DNA of 64,000 bases. Origin: Bacillota bacterium. Lineage in GTDB: Bacteria > Bacillota > Clostridia > Oscillospirales > Ruminococcaceae. Of the stretch, positions 46,585 to 55,266 are shown piece by piece. Position numbers and translations under genes: made by a program. How positions within the stretch are numbered: the stretch's first letter is position 1; the number at the start of each line of letters is the position of its first letter. The DNA is taken from contig JAEWRN010000030.1 in assembly GCA_023460035.1 (NCBI GenBank), forward strand, positions 9,603-73,602. The letters run 5' to 3'. The notes beneath the pieces were generated by a model. That model was not told where the DNA came from. It was given only the letters and a program-made list of their open reading frames with translations, and made no database searches.

Positions 46585-49131
46585 TTACTCGCTTTCTGTC
46601 GGGGGATTTGCCGGCTCTTCGGCATCGGGCAAACCGCTGCCCTGCGGGGCAAGGGGCTCGCCCGGTGTTTGCGGGCCGGCATAAGGGGAGAAGCCGTCCA
46701 GCAGTGAAAGCTGTTCGCCCTGCTGGGCGTGGTACAGCGCATCGGGGTGGCCTGCCGCCACATCGGCGGGTACAAACCGGCCTTGCAGCGGGCCGTCTTT
46801 GCGCCGGCGGCGCAATGTCAGCGCCAGATACAACGCATACCCGGCAACGCCCGCCCCGGTCAGCGCCATCGAAACCGGCAGCCATTTCGGGGTCAGGGTC
46901 AGTTCAATCGTGTTGGCACCCTTTGTCGCCGGTATCGCAATCAGCCCGTCGTCCACGTTCAGCACTTCGGCGTCCTCGCCGTTCACCGTCGCGTGGAAGC
47001 CCTCGTCGTAAGGTACCGAAAAGAACACCAGGTTGTCTTTGCTCAGCGTAATGGTGGCAATAAAGCCGTCGCGCGTGTCGGTAAAGCTGTCACAGGCGTT
47101 CTGCCGCCGGTTTGCGCAGTCCGTCACATAGTCCTCAAAGCTCAAGCCGCCCAGCGCGTCGCCGGTGAGCTGTTTCAAATTCGCGCCATACTGCGCGGCC
47201 TGCTCTTCGCTTAAGCCAATGGCGCGCAGGTACACGTTCGAGCGCTTTTCTTTCGACACGGCGTTCAGCGTGTCGGGCAGCACATAGTAGTCGTAGGTAA
47301 AGCCCATCGGCACCGCGTTGTTGTTTTTAAACACCGCGTACACGCCGTCGCCGGTCAGGTAGTCAAACGTAAACCCGGTCTCGTCGCTTTGGCTGCTCAG
47401 CTCGTCCTTTCGGTCGGCGGGGGTCAGGATATAATCGACACTCAGCAGCCCGCGCAGTGCAAACACGTCAAGCTCCGGCTTAGACGAAACATCCCGCTTG
47501 ACACCGACATTCGGGTAGAACTGCAAAATGCTGGGGGCCACGGTGCTGTTGAAGTTGCGGATACAGGCCTTGTCTAAAAACAGGCCTAAATTGTCATAGC
47601 ACTCGTAGGTGTCAATGCGGTAAAACCGGTCGTCGGGCAGGTCAATTTTTTGAATCACGTCATAGTTTTGCAGCTTATAATTGGCGTCGCCGTCCCACTG
47701 GGGAAACTTGCCGATGGAAAGATGAATGATGCCGGCAAACACGCCAAAGCCCAGCACGACACCCAGCATGAGCGCCGCAAACCGCCGCTTGCCGCGGTAC
47801 CAGGTGACGACAAAATAGAAAATCAGCAGCCCCAGCACGGCCAGCAGAATGCCCAGCCAAAACTGCGCGTTGTTTTCGGCAACGCCCATCTTCCAGCCGC
47901 CGTCGTCGTTTTTAGCGGGCACCAAACCAAACACGGCAAAGGCCAGTGTCAGCACCCCCACAAAGCGGATACCGCCCACAAGGTCGATGTCGGCATCCTC
48001 CAGCGCGTTGGCACTGGCAAGCGCCATCAGCAAAATGGGCATGTAATACCAGCGGGCATAATAGCTGGAGTTAAACGCGTAAAAAGACGAATTGAGGATG
48101 GGCACGAGCGCCATTACAAGGCAGGTGATTAAAATGCGTTTGTGCGCCGCGCCTTTGCGGGCGCGCACCCAAGCCACCACCCCGGCAAGGCCCATAACAG
48201 GCAGATAGGCCGACATGCTGGTCCATTTTACCGTCGCGTCGGTAAATACGGCGGGCAGGTACGGCGGGTCCGGGGGCATTAAAATACTGCGGAAGATGGC
48301 AAAATACTGCTGCACATTGCCATACAGCAGCATGCCGTAACCGTTGGCAAAATCATTTGTGCGCGGGTTGTTCAGCAGGCTTGCCGCCGCGGGCAGCACC
48401 AAAAGGCAGCCCAGCAGCACACCCAGTATGACCTCCAGCGCAAGGCGCCAAAACTCGCGCAGCGAAAGCCGGTAGTCTTTTGAAAGCAGCTTGATGAAGA
48501 AGTAGAGGGCCAAAAACAGCGCTTCGCCCACAAAAAAGAAATAGTTGTTCAGCAGGTTAATGGCAATCATCAGCGGCAGCACGGCGCGCTGCTTGTCGTA
48601 AATATACGCGTCCAGCGCGGCCAGCAAAAACGGGAACAGCACCATGCAGTCGATAAAATGGTTGAAAAAGATGTTGTAAATGCCCCAGCCGGACAGCGTG
48701 TACAGCGCGCTGCCCACCAGTGCAAAGTTGACGGTTTTGGTGTAGCGGCGCATGTACAGGTACGCGCCAAGGCCGCCCACGCCGAATTTCAGGCACAATA
48801 GCGGCACCATCATATAGGGCAAAATGCGGTTGGGCAGCAGGCAGGCCAGCCAGAAAAACGGCGAGCCCAGGTTGTAAAACGAGTAAGAGTTTAAAAACCC
48901 GCTGCCAAGGTCGGTCGCCCAGCTAAACGAACCGCCCCCGGTGGTGACAAAGTGCTGGCAATACTGGTAAAAAGGGATCTGCTGGCTGTTAAAGTCGCCG
49001 CAGTACAAAAAGAACCCCTTATCGACGATCAAAAACGGCAAAAAAAGCACCAGTGCACTGACAAAAGAGATCCCGAAAGCCAGCAAATAGGGGCGTTTGC
49101 CCCCGGCCTGCTGCTGCAAACTGTGTTCCAA
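46585..49131 (-). CDS. YfhO-family multi-spanning membrane protein
   Basis: 848 residues, TTG start after GGAGGGA. About 13 hydrophobic helices (residues 15-500), a large extracytoplasmic C-terminal domain, one late helix near 770 and a soluble Pro-rich tail. Family features: GDFNSQQIPFYQY near residue 47, FSWATDLGSGFLNSYSFYNLGSPF, and NNYFFFVGEALF. YfhO proteins are GT-C-fold-like and have been linked to glycosylation of lipoteichoic acid in Bacillus/Listeria. Could move or attach a lipid-linked sugar on the outer face. Co-transcribed with tex. Confidence 0.88.
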   Translation of the reverse strand: MEHSLQQQAGGKRPYLLAFGISFVSALVLFLPFLIVDKGFFLYCGDFNSQQIPFYQYCQHFVTTGGGSFSWATDLGSGFLNSYSFYNLGSPFFWLACLLPNRILPYMMVPLLCLKFGVGGLGAYLYMRRYTKTVNFALVGSALYTLSGWGIYNIFFNHFIDCMVLFPFLLAALDAYIYDKQRAVLPLMIAINLLNNYFFFVGEALFLALYFFIKLLSKDYRLSLREFWRLALEVILGVLLGCLLVLPAAASLLNNPRTNDFANGYGMLLYGNVQQYFAIFRSILMPPDPPYLPAVFTDATVKWTSMSAYLPVMGLAGVVAWVRARKGAAHKRILITCLVMALVPILNSSFYAFNSSYYARWYYMPILLMALASANALEDADIDLVGGIRFVGVLTLAFAVFGLVPAKNDDGGWKMGVAENNAQFWLGILLAVLGLLIFYFVVTWYRGKRRFAALMLGVVLGFGVFAGIIHLSIGKFPQWDGDANYKLQNYDVIQKIDLPDDRFYRIDTYECYDNLGLFLDKACIRNFNSTVAPSILQFYPNVGVKRDVSSKPELDVFALRGLLSVDYILTPADRKDELSSQSDETGFTFDYLTGDGVYAVFKNNNAVPMGFTYDYYVLPDTLNAVSKEKRSNVYLRAIGLSEEQAAQYGANLKQLTGDALGGLSFEDYVTDCANRRQNACDSFTDTRDGFIATITLSKDNLVFFSVPYDEGFHATVNGEDAEVLNVDDGLIAIPATKGANTIELTLTPKWLPVSMALTGAGVAGYALYLALTLRRRRKDGPLQGRFVPADVAAGHPDALYHAQQGEQLSLLDGFSPYAGPQTPGEPLAPQGSGLPDAEEPANPPTESE

Positions 49132-49167
49132 AAAACTCCCTCCCGCAAAGCGGCGGCCACACGGCGC

Positions 49168-49196
49168 TTGCGATGTGCGGTGTGGCTGCGTATAAT
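49168..49196 (+). promoter_or_regulatory. Promoter of the HD nucleotidase gene
   Basis: TTGCGA (49168) and TATAAT (49191), 17-bp spacer. Confidence 0.7.
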
Positions 49197-49259
49197 AGGT
49201 TTAAATTCAAAAGGGGTAGCACTTTCGCCCCAAAGCAAAAGAAAAGAAGGGGAACGCCG

Positions 49260-49862
49260 ATGAAACCGTATTCGTTTTCCGCCCTGCTTTCGCGCATGAA
49301 ATACATCACCCGCTGGGGGCTGATGCGCAGCACCCGGGCCGAAACTCTGGCCGAGCACAGTGCCGAAACGGCGCAGCTGGCGCACCTTTTGGCGCTGCTG
49401 GCAAACGGGCAGTTTGGCGCCGACGTGCGCCCCGATGCGGTGACGGTTGCCGCGCTGTACCACGACGCCGCCGAAATTTTGACGGGCGATTTGCCCACCC
49501 CGGTAAAATACAGCGGCGAAGCGCTGAAAAACGCCTATAAAGCGCTGGAACAGCAGGCGAGCGCGCGCATCTGCGCGCTGGCGCCACAGCCTGTGCAGGC
49601 ACCGCTGCTGGAGGCCATGACCGGCAGCGGGCTGACCGCGCGTGAAAAAAGCATCCTTAAAGCGGCCGATAAGCTGTCCGGCCTCATTAAATGTATGGAG
49701 GAAAAGCAAAGCGGCAACCTTGAATTTGAAAGCGCCGCTCGCGCCCAGCTCAAAGCGCTTGAAGAAATGCACCTGCCGGAGGCGGACTGGTTTATGCAAC
49801 AAATGCTGCCCGCTTACAAACTGACGCTGGACGAGCTGACTGCCGGCGCCCCGCAGACGTAA
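49260..49862 (+). CDS. YfbR-like HD-domain 5'-deoxynucleotidase
   Basis: 200 residues. HD superfamily: RWGLMRSTRAETLAEHSAETAQLAHLLALL, ALYHDAAEILTGDLPTPVKY (HD pair) and KAADKLSGLIKCMEE. YfbR-type enzymes hydrolyse dNMPs to deoxynucleosides, and the ETLAEHS and GDLPTPVKY stretches are specific to them. ATG at 49260 after AAGGGGAA. Confidence 0.88.
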   Translation: MKPYSFSALLSRMKYITRWGLMRSTRAETLAEHSAETAQLAHLLALLANGQFGADVRPDAVTVAALYHDAAEILTGDLPTPVKYSGEALKNAYKALEQQASARICALAPQPVQAPLLEAMTGSGLTAREKSILKAADKLSGLIKCMEEKQSGNLEFESAARAQLKALEEMHLPEADWFMQQMLPAYKLTLDELTAGAPQT

Positions 49863-49875
49863 GGCACCCGCCTAT

Positions 49876-50847
49876 TTACAGGCCGGGGTTGTGCTGCAGC
49901 ACCAGCCTTGCCAGCTCTTCGGCATCCCGGTAAGTGGTCAGCCCGCAGGCAATGTGGCGCAGCTGGGCCGCCTCTCGCAGGCCCTTCATATAATAAGGGG
50001 CATGGGTGCGGGCCTGGCGCATCGCAACGCCCTCGCCTTTTTCTTCACACATTTCGTACAGCTGGCGGCACATGGTGTCCATCGTCTTGCGCAGGGTGGG
50101 GCGCGGGGGCGGTGCCTCACCGCGTAGCGCGGCCAAAATTTCGCCAAACAGCCACGGGTTGCCCATTGCGCCGCGGCCCACCATCACCGCGTCACAGCCG
50201 GTGGCGGCCAGCAGGTCGGTGGCGTCCTGCGCGCTTACAATATCGCCGTTGCCCAGCACCGGCACCGCAACGGCGGCTTTTACCGCCGCAATGCAGCCGG
50301 GGTCAATGGGCGGGGTGTACATTTGGGCGCGGGTGCGCGCGTGCACCACAATGGCAGCGGCCCCCGCGGCTTCGCATTGCTTTGCCACCTCTACACAGGT
50401 AACGGTATCGTCGTCCCAACCCTTACGCATTTTCACCGTTACGGGCAAATTGACCGCCGCCGTTACCGCGGCGACAATTTTGCCGCACAGCGCGGGGTCT
50501 TTCATCAGCGCGCTGCCCGCGCCGGTCGCGGTGATCTTGGGGGCGGGGCAGCCCATGTTGATGTCGATAAAATCCGGCTGCCAGTGCAGCACCCGTTTTG
50601 CGCCCTCGGCCATCGTGTCCGGCTCGCTGCCGAACAGCTGAATGCCAAAGGGCGCATTATTTTTACCGCCGCGCAGCAGTGCGGCGGTTTTTTGGTCGTT
50701 GTAGCACAGTGCCTTTGCACTGACCATTTCGCTGGTGGTGTAGGCCGCGCCGTGCTGCGCCATTAAGCGGCGCGCAGGGGCGTCCGACAACCCGGCCATC
50801 GGCGCAAAGGCGGCGCCGGGGCCAATTAAAAGGTCGTTGAATTTCAA
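49876..50847 (-). CDS. dusB: tRNA-dihydrouridine synthase DusB
   Basis: 323 residues. TIM barrel: APMAGLSDAPARRLMAQHGA, TSEMVSAKAL, DINMGCPAPKITATGAGSALMKDP (catalytic Cys), VTVKMRKGWDD, VHARTR, VPVLGNGDIVSAQDA, and CDAVMVGRGAMGNPWLF. FMN enzyme reducing uridine in tRNA D-loops. ATG at 50847; divergent from polA. Confidence 0.95.
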   Translation of the reverse strand: MKFNDLLIGPGAAFAPMAGLSDAPARRLMAQHGAAYTTSEMVSAKALCYNDQKTAALLRGGKNNAPFGIQLFGSEPDTMAEGAKRVLHWQPDFIDINMGCPAPKITATGAGSALMKDPALCGKIVAAVTAAVNLPVTVKMRKGWDDDTVTCVEVAKQCEAAGAAAIVVHARTRAQMYTPPIDPGCIAAVKAAVAVPVLGNGDIVSAQDATDLLAATGCDAVMVGRGAMGNPWLFGEILAALRGEAPPPRPTLRKTMDTMCRQLYEMCEEKGEGVAMRQARTHAPYYMKGLREAAQLRHIACGLTTYRDAEELARLVLQHNPGL

Positions 50848-50911
50848 AGCGGTTCCTCACTTGCAATGGAATTGGTGGGTACAGGTTATTGTATCATAAA
50901 TGGCACGCTTG

Positions 50912-50920
50912 TGGTATAAT
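50912..50920 (+). promoter_or_regulatory. Extended -10 promoter of polA
   Basis: TGG-TATAAT extended -10; the nearest TTGTAT is 20 bp upstream, so recognition probably relies on the TG motif. Confidence 0.6.
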
Positions 50921-51005
50921 ATTTTAGGTGCTGCGCGTGGTGAAATGGTGAAAACTGCGCCGCGCGGCAGGCAAAACGGATTTTAAATTAAAGGGGGCAG
51001 CCGCG

Positions 51006-53540
51006 TTGAAATTACTTGCGATTGACGGCAACAGCATTGTAAACCGCGCGTTTTATGGCATTAAACTGCTGACGACAAAAGACGGCCGCTACACCAACGG
51101 TATTGTTGGGTTTATGAATATTTTACTAAAACTGCTGGCAGACGAGCAGCCAAACGCCGTGGCGGTGGCGTTTGATCTGCCCGCGCCCACCTTTCGCCAT
51201 AAGCAGTACGACGGGTATAAGGGCACCCGCAAGGGCATGCCCGCAGAGCTGGCCCAGCAGATGCAGCCGCTCAAAGAGCTGCTAAGCGACCTTGGCTACC
51301 GCATTGTCACAGCCGAGGGGTTTGAAGCGGACGACATTCTGGGCACCCTTGCGGCGGCAACAACTGCGGCGGGCGACGAGTGTGTCATCGCCACCGGGGA
51401 CCGCGACTCGCTGCAGCTGATTGGCCCCAAAACCCGCGTGCTGCTGGCCTCCACCCAAATGGGGCGCAGTGTCACGGTGAATATGGACGAAGCCGCTGTG
51501 CGCGAAAAATACGGCGTTGCGCCAAAGCAGCTCATAGAGGTAAAGGCCCTGATGGGCGACGCCAGCGACAATATCCCCGGCGTCGCGGGCATCGGCGAAA
51601 AAACGGCGCTCACCCTCATCAGCCAGTTTGAAACGCTGGACGGCGTGTATGCGCATATCGACAGCGACGACATCCGCCCCGCGGTGCGCAGCAAGCTGCA
51701 AACAGACAAAGAAAAGGCCGAGATGAGCCGCATGCTGGCCGAGATTGTGACGAACGCCCCGGTGCCGCTACAGACGCAAGACTATCTGCCGGGCCCCGGC
51801 AACCCGGCGGCCGCCGCCCGGCTGCTGGCCTCGCTTGAAATGGAGACCCTGCGCAAAAAGCTGCAGCTTGACGCCGCGGCGGCGCTGCCTCTGCAAGAGG
51901 GGGCCCCCGCGCTGCCGCAGTGCACCCCGGCCCCGCTGCCGGGCACGCTGCCGGCGGGCGACAGCTGCATTGCCCCGGCGGGTGATGGCTTTGTTGTTGT
52001 GGTGCAGGGCGCGGTGTACACTGCGTCGGCAACCGACGCGGTGTTTTCGCACCTTTTGGCGGATGCGCAGAGCGTCAAGCGGGTATTTGACGCCAAGGCG
52101 CTGTACACGCTGGCCCTTGCCGCGGGCAGCGAAGCGCAAAATATTGTGTTTGACGGCAAATTAGCCGCTTACCTTTTAAACCCCGCGGGCAGCGGGTACG
52201 ACCCGGTGCGCCTTGCGGCAGAGTACGGTGTGCAGCCGGCCTTTGCCTGCGAGATCCCGGAGGCGGGCATTCTGGCCCCGCTGTTTGACAAGCTGGCCGC
52301 CGCGTGTGACGAGCAGCAGCTCACAAAATTGCTGACCGACATCGAGCAGCCGCTGTCGCAGGTACTTTCCTCCATGGAGTACACCGGCATTCAGGTGGAC
52401 AAAAAGGGCATTGAGGACTTTGGGGCCGAGCTGCGGCAGGTGCTGGCAGAGGAGCTGGAGACCATTTACGAGCTGGTGGGGTACGAGTTTAACCTGAATT
52501 CGCCCAAACAGCTGGGCGACGCGCTGTTTGGCAAGCTGGGCCTGCCCGCGAAGAAAAAGACGAAAAACGGCTGGTCCACCAACGCCGAAACGCTGGAAGC
52601 GCTGCGCGGCCAACACCCGGCCATTGAGCATATTTTGTTGTACCGCACCTACCAAAAGCTCAGCTCTACTTATATTGAAGGGCTGCTGAAAGAGGTGGGC
52701 CCAAAAGGGCGCATTCACTCGACTTTCAGCCAAACCGATACCCGCACCGGGCGCATTTCGTCCAACGAGCCCAATTTGCAAAACATCCCGATCCGCACCG
52801 AGCTCGGCAGCCGCTTGCGGCGCTATTTTGTGGCGCCACAGGGCAGTGTGTTGCTGGACGCCGACTACAGCCAGATTGAGCTGCGTATTCTGGCGGCCAT
52901 CAGCGGCGACGAGCATATGCAGCAGGCGTTCGCAAACCACGAGGACATTCACCGCAGCACGGCAAGCCGCATTTTTGGAGTGCCGTTCGACCTTGTCACC
53001 CCGCAGCTGCGCTCCCGCGCCAAGGCCGTCAACTTTGGCATCGTGTACGGCATTGGGGCGTTTAGCCTTGCCAAGGACACCGGGGTGTCGGTCAAAGAGG
53101 CGGACCATTTTATCAAAAGCTATCTCGCCGAATATTCCGGCGTGCGCCAGTATATGGAGGACATTGTGAAGCAGGGCACCCAGCAGGGCTACGTGACGAC
53201 GCTGTATGGCCGCCGCCGCCCGCTGCCGGAGCTTGCCGCCGCCAACCACAACATCCGCGCGCTGGGCGAGCGCATGGCGATGAACACCCCCATTCAGGGC
53301 ACGGCCGCCGACATCATCAAGCTTGCGATGATTAAGGTTTACCGCCGCATGAAGCAGGAGGGCCTTGCCGCTAAGCTGGTGCTGCAGGTACACGATGAAT
53401 TGATTGTGGAGGCCCCGCAAAGCGAGGCCGACCGCGCCGCGCAGATTTTAGGCGACGAGATGGAGCATGCGGCAGACCTTGCGGTCAAGCTGATTGCAGA
53501 AGTCGGCCGCGGAAGGACATGGTATGATGCAAAGGGATAA
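51006..53540 (+). CDS. polA: DNA polymerase I
   Basis: 844 residues, TTG start after AAAGGGGG. N-terminal 5'-3' exonuclease LLAIDGNSIVNRAFYGI, EADDILGTLA, ATGDRDSLQLI and GDASDNIPGVAGIGEKTA. The middle 3'-5' exonuclease domain is short and lacks the DxE and other acidic metal ligands, so proofreading is probably lost. Polymerase motif A DADYSQIELRILAAISGD, motif B RSRAKAVNFGIVYGIG and motif C VHDELIVEA are intact. Overlaps rimI by 17 bp. Confidence 0.97.
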   Translation: MKLLAIDGNSIVNRAFYGIKLLTTKDGRYTNGIVGFMNILLKLLADEQPNAVAVAFDLPAPTFRHKQYDGYKGTRKGMPAELAQQMQPLKELLSDLGYRIVTAEGFEADDILGTLAAATTAAGDECVIATGDRDSLQLIGPKTRVLLASTQMGRSVTVNMDEAAVREKYGVAPKQLIEVKALMGDASDNIPGVAGIGEKTALTLISQFETLDGVYAHIDSDDIRPAVRSKLQTDKEKAEMSRMLAEIVTNAPVPLQTQDYLPGPGNPAAAARLLASLEMETLRKKLQLDAAAALPLQEGAPALPQCTPAPLPGTLPAGDSCIAPAGDGFVVVVQGAVYTASATDAVFSHLLADAQSVKRVFDAKALYTLALAAGSEAQNIVFDGKLAAYLLNPAGSGYDPVRLAAEYGVQPAFACEIPEAGILAPLFDKLAAACDEQQLTKLLTDIEQPLSQVLSSMEYTGIQVDKKGIEDFGAELRQVLAEELETIYELVGYEFNLNSPKQLGDALFGKLGLPAKKKTKNGWSTNAETLEALRGQHPAIEHILLYRTYQKLSSTYIEGLLKEVGPKGRIHSTFSQTDTRTGRISSNEPNLQNIPIRTELGSRLRRYFVAPQGSVLLDADYSQIELRILAAISGDEHMQQAFANHEDIHRSTASRIFGVPFDLVTPQLRSRAKAVNFGIVYGIGAFSLAKDTGVSVKEADHFIKSYLAEYSGVRQYMEDIVKQGTQQGYVTTLYGRRRPLPELAAANHNIRALGERMAMNTPIQGTAADIIKLAMIKVYRRMKQEGLAAKLVLQVHDELIVEAPQSEADRAAQILGDEMEHAADLAVKLIAEVGRGRTWYDAKG

Positions 53541-53985
53541 TACCGATTTATGCTTTACACCGCTGGCCCCGCAGCAGGTGCCCGCACTGGCCGCGCTGTG
53601 CGCCGACGCGCCCGACCCGTGGACGGCCGCGCAGCTTGCAGCCGAGCTGGCAAAGCCCCAAAGCCGTGTGTTTGTGGCAAGCCGCGGGCAAACGCCGGTG
53701 GCCTTTGCGGCCTTTGCGCTGGCAGGGGATACTGCCGAATTAGAACAGCTTGCCGTCGCGGCCCAAAGCCGCCGTGCCGGGGTGGCAACCGCCTTGCTGG
53801 CCCACGCGTTTGGCGCGCTGCAGCTTTGTGGCGCAAGGCGCTGTTTGTTAGAGGTGCGCGCGTCCAACACGGCGGCGCTGGCACTGTACCGCCGCATGGG
53901 GTTTGTGCAGCTGGCGCGCCGCAGCGGGCTGTACACTGCCCCGCACGAGGACGGCTTTACGATGGAACTGGTGTTCCGCGGTTGA
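53524..53985 (+). CDS. rimI: Ribosomal-protein-alanine N-acetyltransferase RimI
   Basis: 153 residues. GNAT fold: VFVASRGQTPVAFAAF, LEQLAVAAQSRRAGVATALLAHAF (acetyl-CoA loop, here RRAGVA), LEVRASNTAALALYRRMGFVQLARRSGLYTAP ending as in RimI. Acetylates S18 or other N termini. ATG at 53524 within the end of polA follows GGAAGG; precedes tsaD, the usual order in Firmicutes. Confidence 0.9.
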   Translation: MMQRDNTDLCFTPLAPQQVPALAALCADAPDPWTAAQLAAELAKPQSRVFVASRGQTPVAFAAFALAGDTAELEQLAVAAQSRRAGVATALLAHAFGALQLCGARRCLLEVRASNTAALALYRRMGFVQLARRSGLYTAPHEDGFTMELVFRG

Positions 53986-54021
53986 TTGCAGATATTGCAG
54001 GTTGGGAGATTTAGAACAGGG

Positions 54022-55029
54022 ATGCTGATTTTAGGGATAGAGTCGAGCTGTGACGAGACCGCCGCTGCCGTGGTGCAGGACGGCCGCAAAATTTGCAGTA
54101 ACATCGTGGCCAGCCAGGCGGCCGAGCACGGCCTGTATGGCGGTGTGGTGCCGGAGATTGCCAGCCGCCGCCATATTGAGGCGGTGAGCGGTGTGGCGCA
54201 GCAGGCATTGCAACAGGCCGGGGCCACCCCGGCCGACCTTGCGGCCATTGCCGTCACCTTTGCGCCGGGGCTCATCGGCGGGGTGCTGGTGGGGGTCAAT
54301 TTTGCCAAGGGCCTCAGCTTTGCCGCGGGCAAGCCGCTGGTGCCGGTGCACCATCTGCGCGGGCACATTGCCGCGCTGTACCTCACCCACCCGGGGCTTA
54401 CCCCGCCGTTTTTGTGCCTTGTGGCAAGCGGCGGGCACAGCCATATTATTGCGGTGGATGACTACACCCATTTTAGGGTACTGGGCCGCACGGTGGACGA
54501 TGCCGCGGGCGAAGCGTTTGACAAGGTGTCGCGCACGCTGGGCCTTGGCTACCCCGGCGGGCCGGCCGTTGCCAAAGCGGCGCTGCAGGGTGACCCCGCC
54601 AGTTACCACCTGCCCACCCCGCGGGTGGCAGGCCGGTACGACGTCAGCTTTTCGGGCCTTAAAACCGCCGTGCTGAACCTTGTCAATCAGGCAGAAATGA
54701 AGGGCGAAACGCTGCGCGTTGCCGATATGGCCGCCAGCTTTCAGTACCGCGCCAGCGAAATACTGGCCGAAAAGCTGCTGCTTGCCGCAGACGACCTTGG
54801 AGCCAAACACCTTGCGCTGGCGGGCGGTGTTGCCGCCAACGCACTGCTGCGCACGCTGTTGCAGGCGGGGGCCGACCGCCGCGGGGTGTCGCTGTATCTG
54901 CCCGAGCTTTCGCTTTGCGGCGACAACGCCGCCATGATCGGCGCCGCCGGGTATTACGAATTGATGGCGGGCAACCTTGCACCCCAAAATTTGAACGGCT
55001 ATGCCACCTTGCCAATTGATTACCGCTGA
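54022..55029 (+). CDS. tsaD: tRNA N6-threonylcarbamoyladenosine synthase subunit TsaD
   Basis: 335 residues. ILGIESSCDETAAAVV, the metal histidines in VHHLRGHIAALYL, LVASGGHSHI, LGRTVDDAAGEAFDKVSRTLGLGYPGGP, FSGLKTAVLN, LALAGGVAANALLR and SLCGDNAAMIG. Works with TsaB, TsaC and TsaE (not in this window) to make t6A37. ATG at 54022. Confidence 0.97.
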   Translation: MLILGIESSCDETAAAVVQDGRKICSNIVASQAAEHGLYGGVVPEIASRRHIEAVSGVAQQALQQAGATPADLAAIAVTFAPGLIGGVLVGVNFAKGLSFAAGKPLVPVHHLRGHIAALYLTHPGLTPPFLCLVASGGHSHIIAVDDYTHFRVLGRTVDDAAGEAFDKVSRTLGLGYPGGPAVAKAALQGDPASYHLPTPRVAGRYDVSFSGLKTAVLNLVNQAEMKGETLRVADMAASFQYRASEILAEKLLLAADDLGAKHLALAGGVAANALLRTLLQAGADRRGVSLYLPELSLCGDNAAMIGAAGYYELMAGNLAPQNLNGYATLPIDYR

Positions 55030-55032
55030 GTT

Positions 55033-55063
55033 ACAGTACAGTGCCACCCCATGGCACTGTACT
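55033..55063 (+). terminator. Terminator of polA-rimI-tsaD
   Basis: ACAGTACAGTGCCA / TGGCACTGTACTTTT stem-loop; T-rich tail. Confidence 0.88.
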
Positions 55064-55266
55064 TTTCTTTTTGCGGTTTTGCAGCCGGTTTTTGGTTGCA
55101 AATCAGACAGAAAGAAAGTTTCAAGGCGGTTTTTTGGGGAATTTGTATATTGCTAGAAATTTGACAATGTGTTATGCTTATTTTGATTTCGGATTTTTTT
55201 TATTTGAAAGTTCGGAAGTGAAATTCGTCCGTTCTATTTTTAATAGAGAAAGGTGAGTTATGTCTT

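Noticed and set aside
55161..55190. TTGACA as the -35 of a pckG promoter
   Set aside because: No acceptable -10 at 16-18 bp spacing, so not listed as a promoter.
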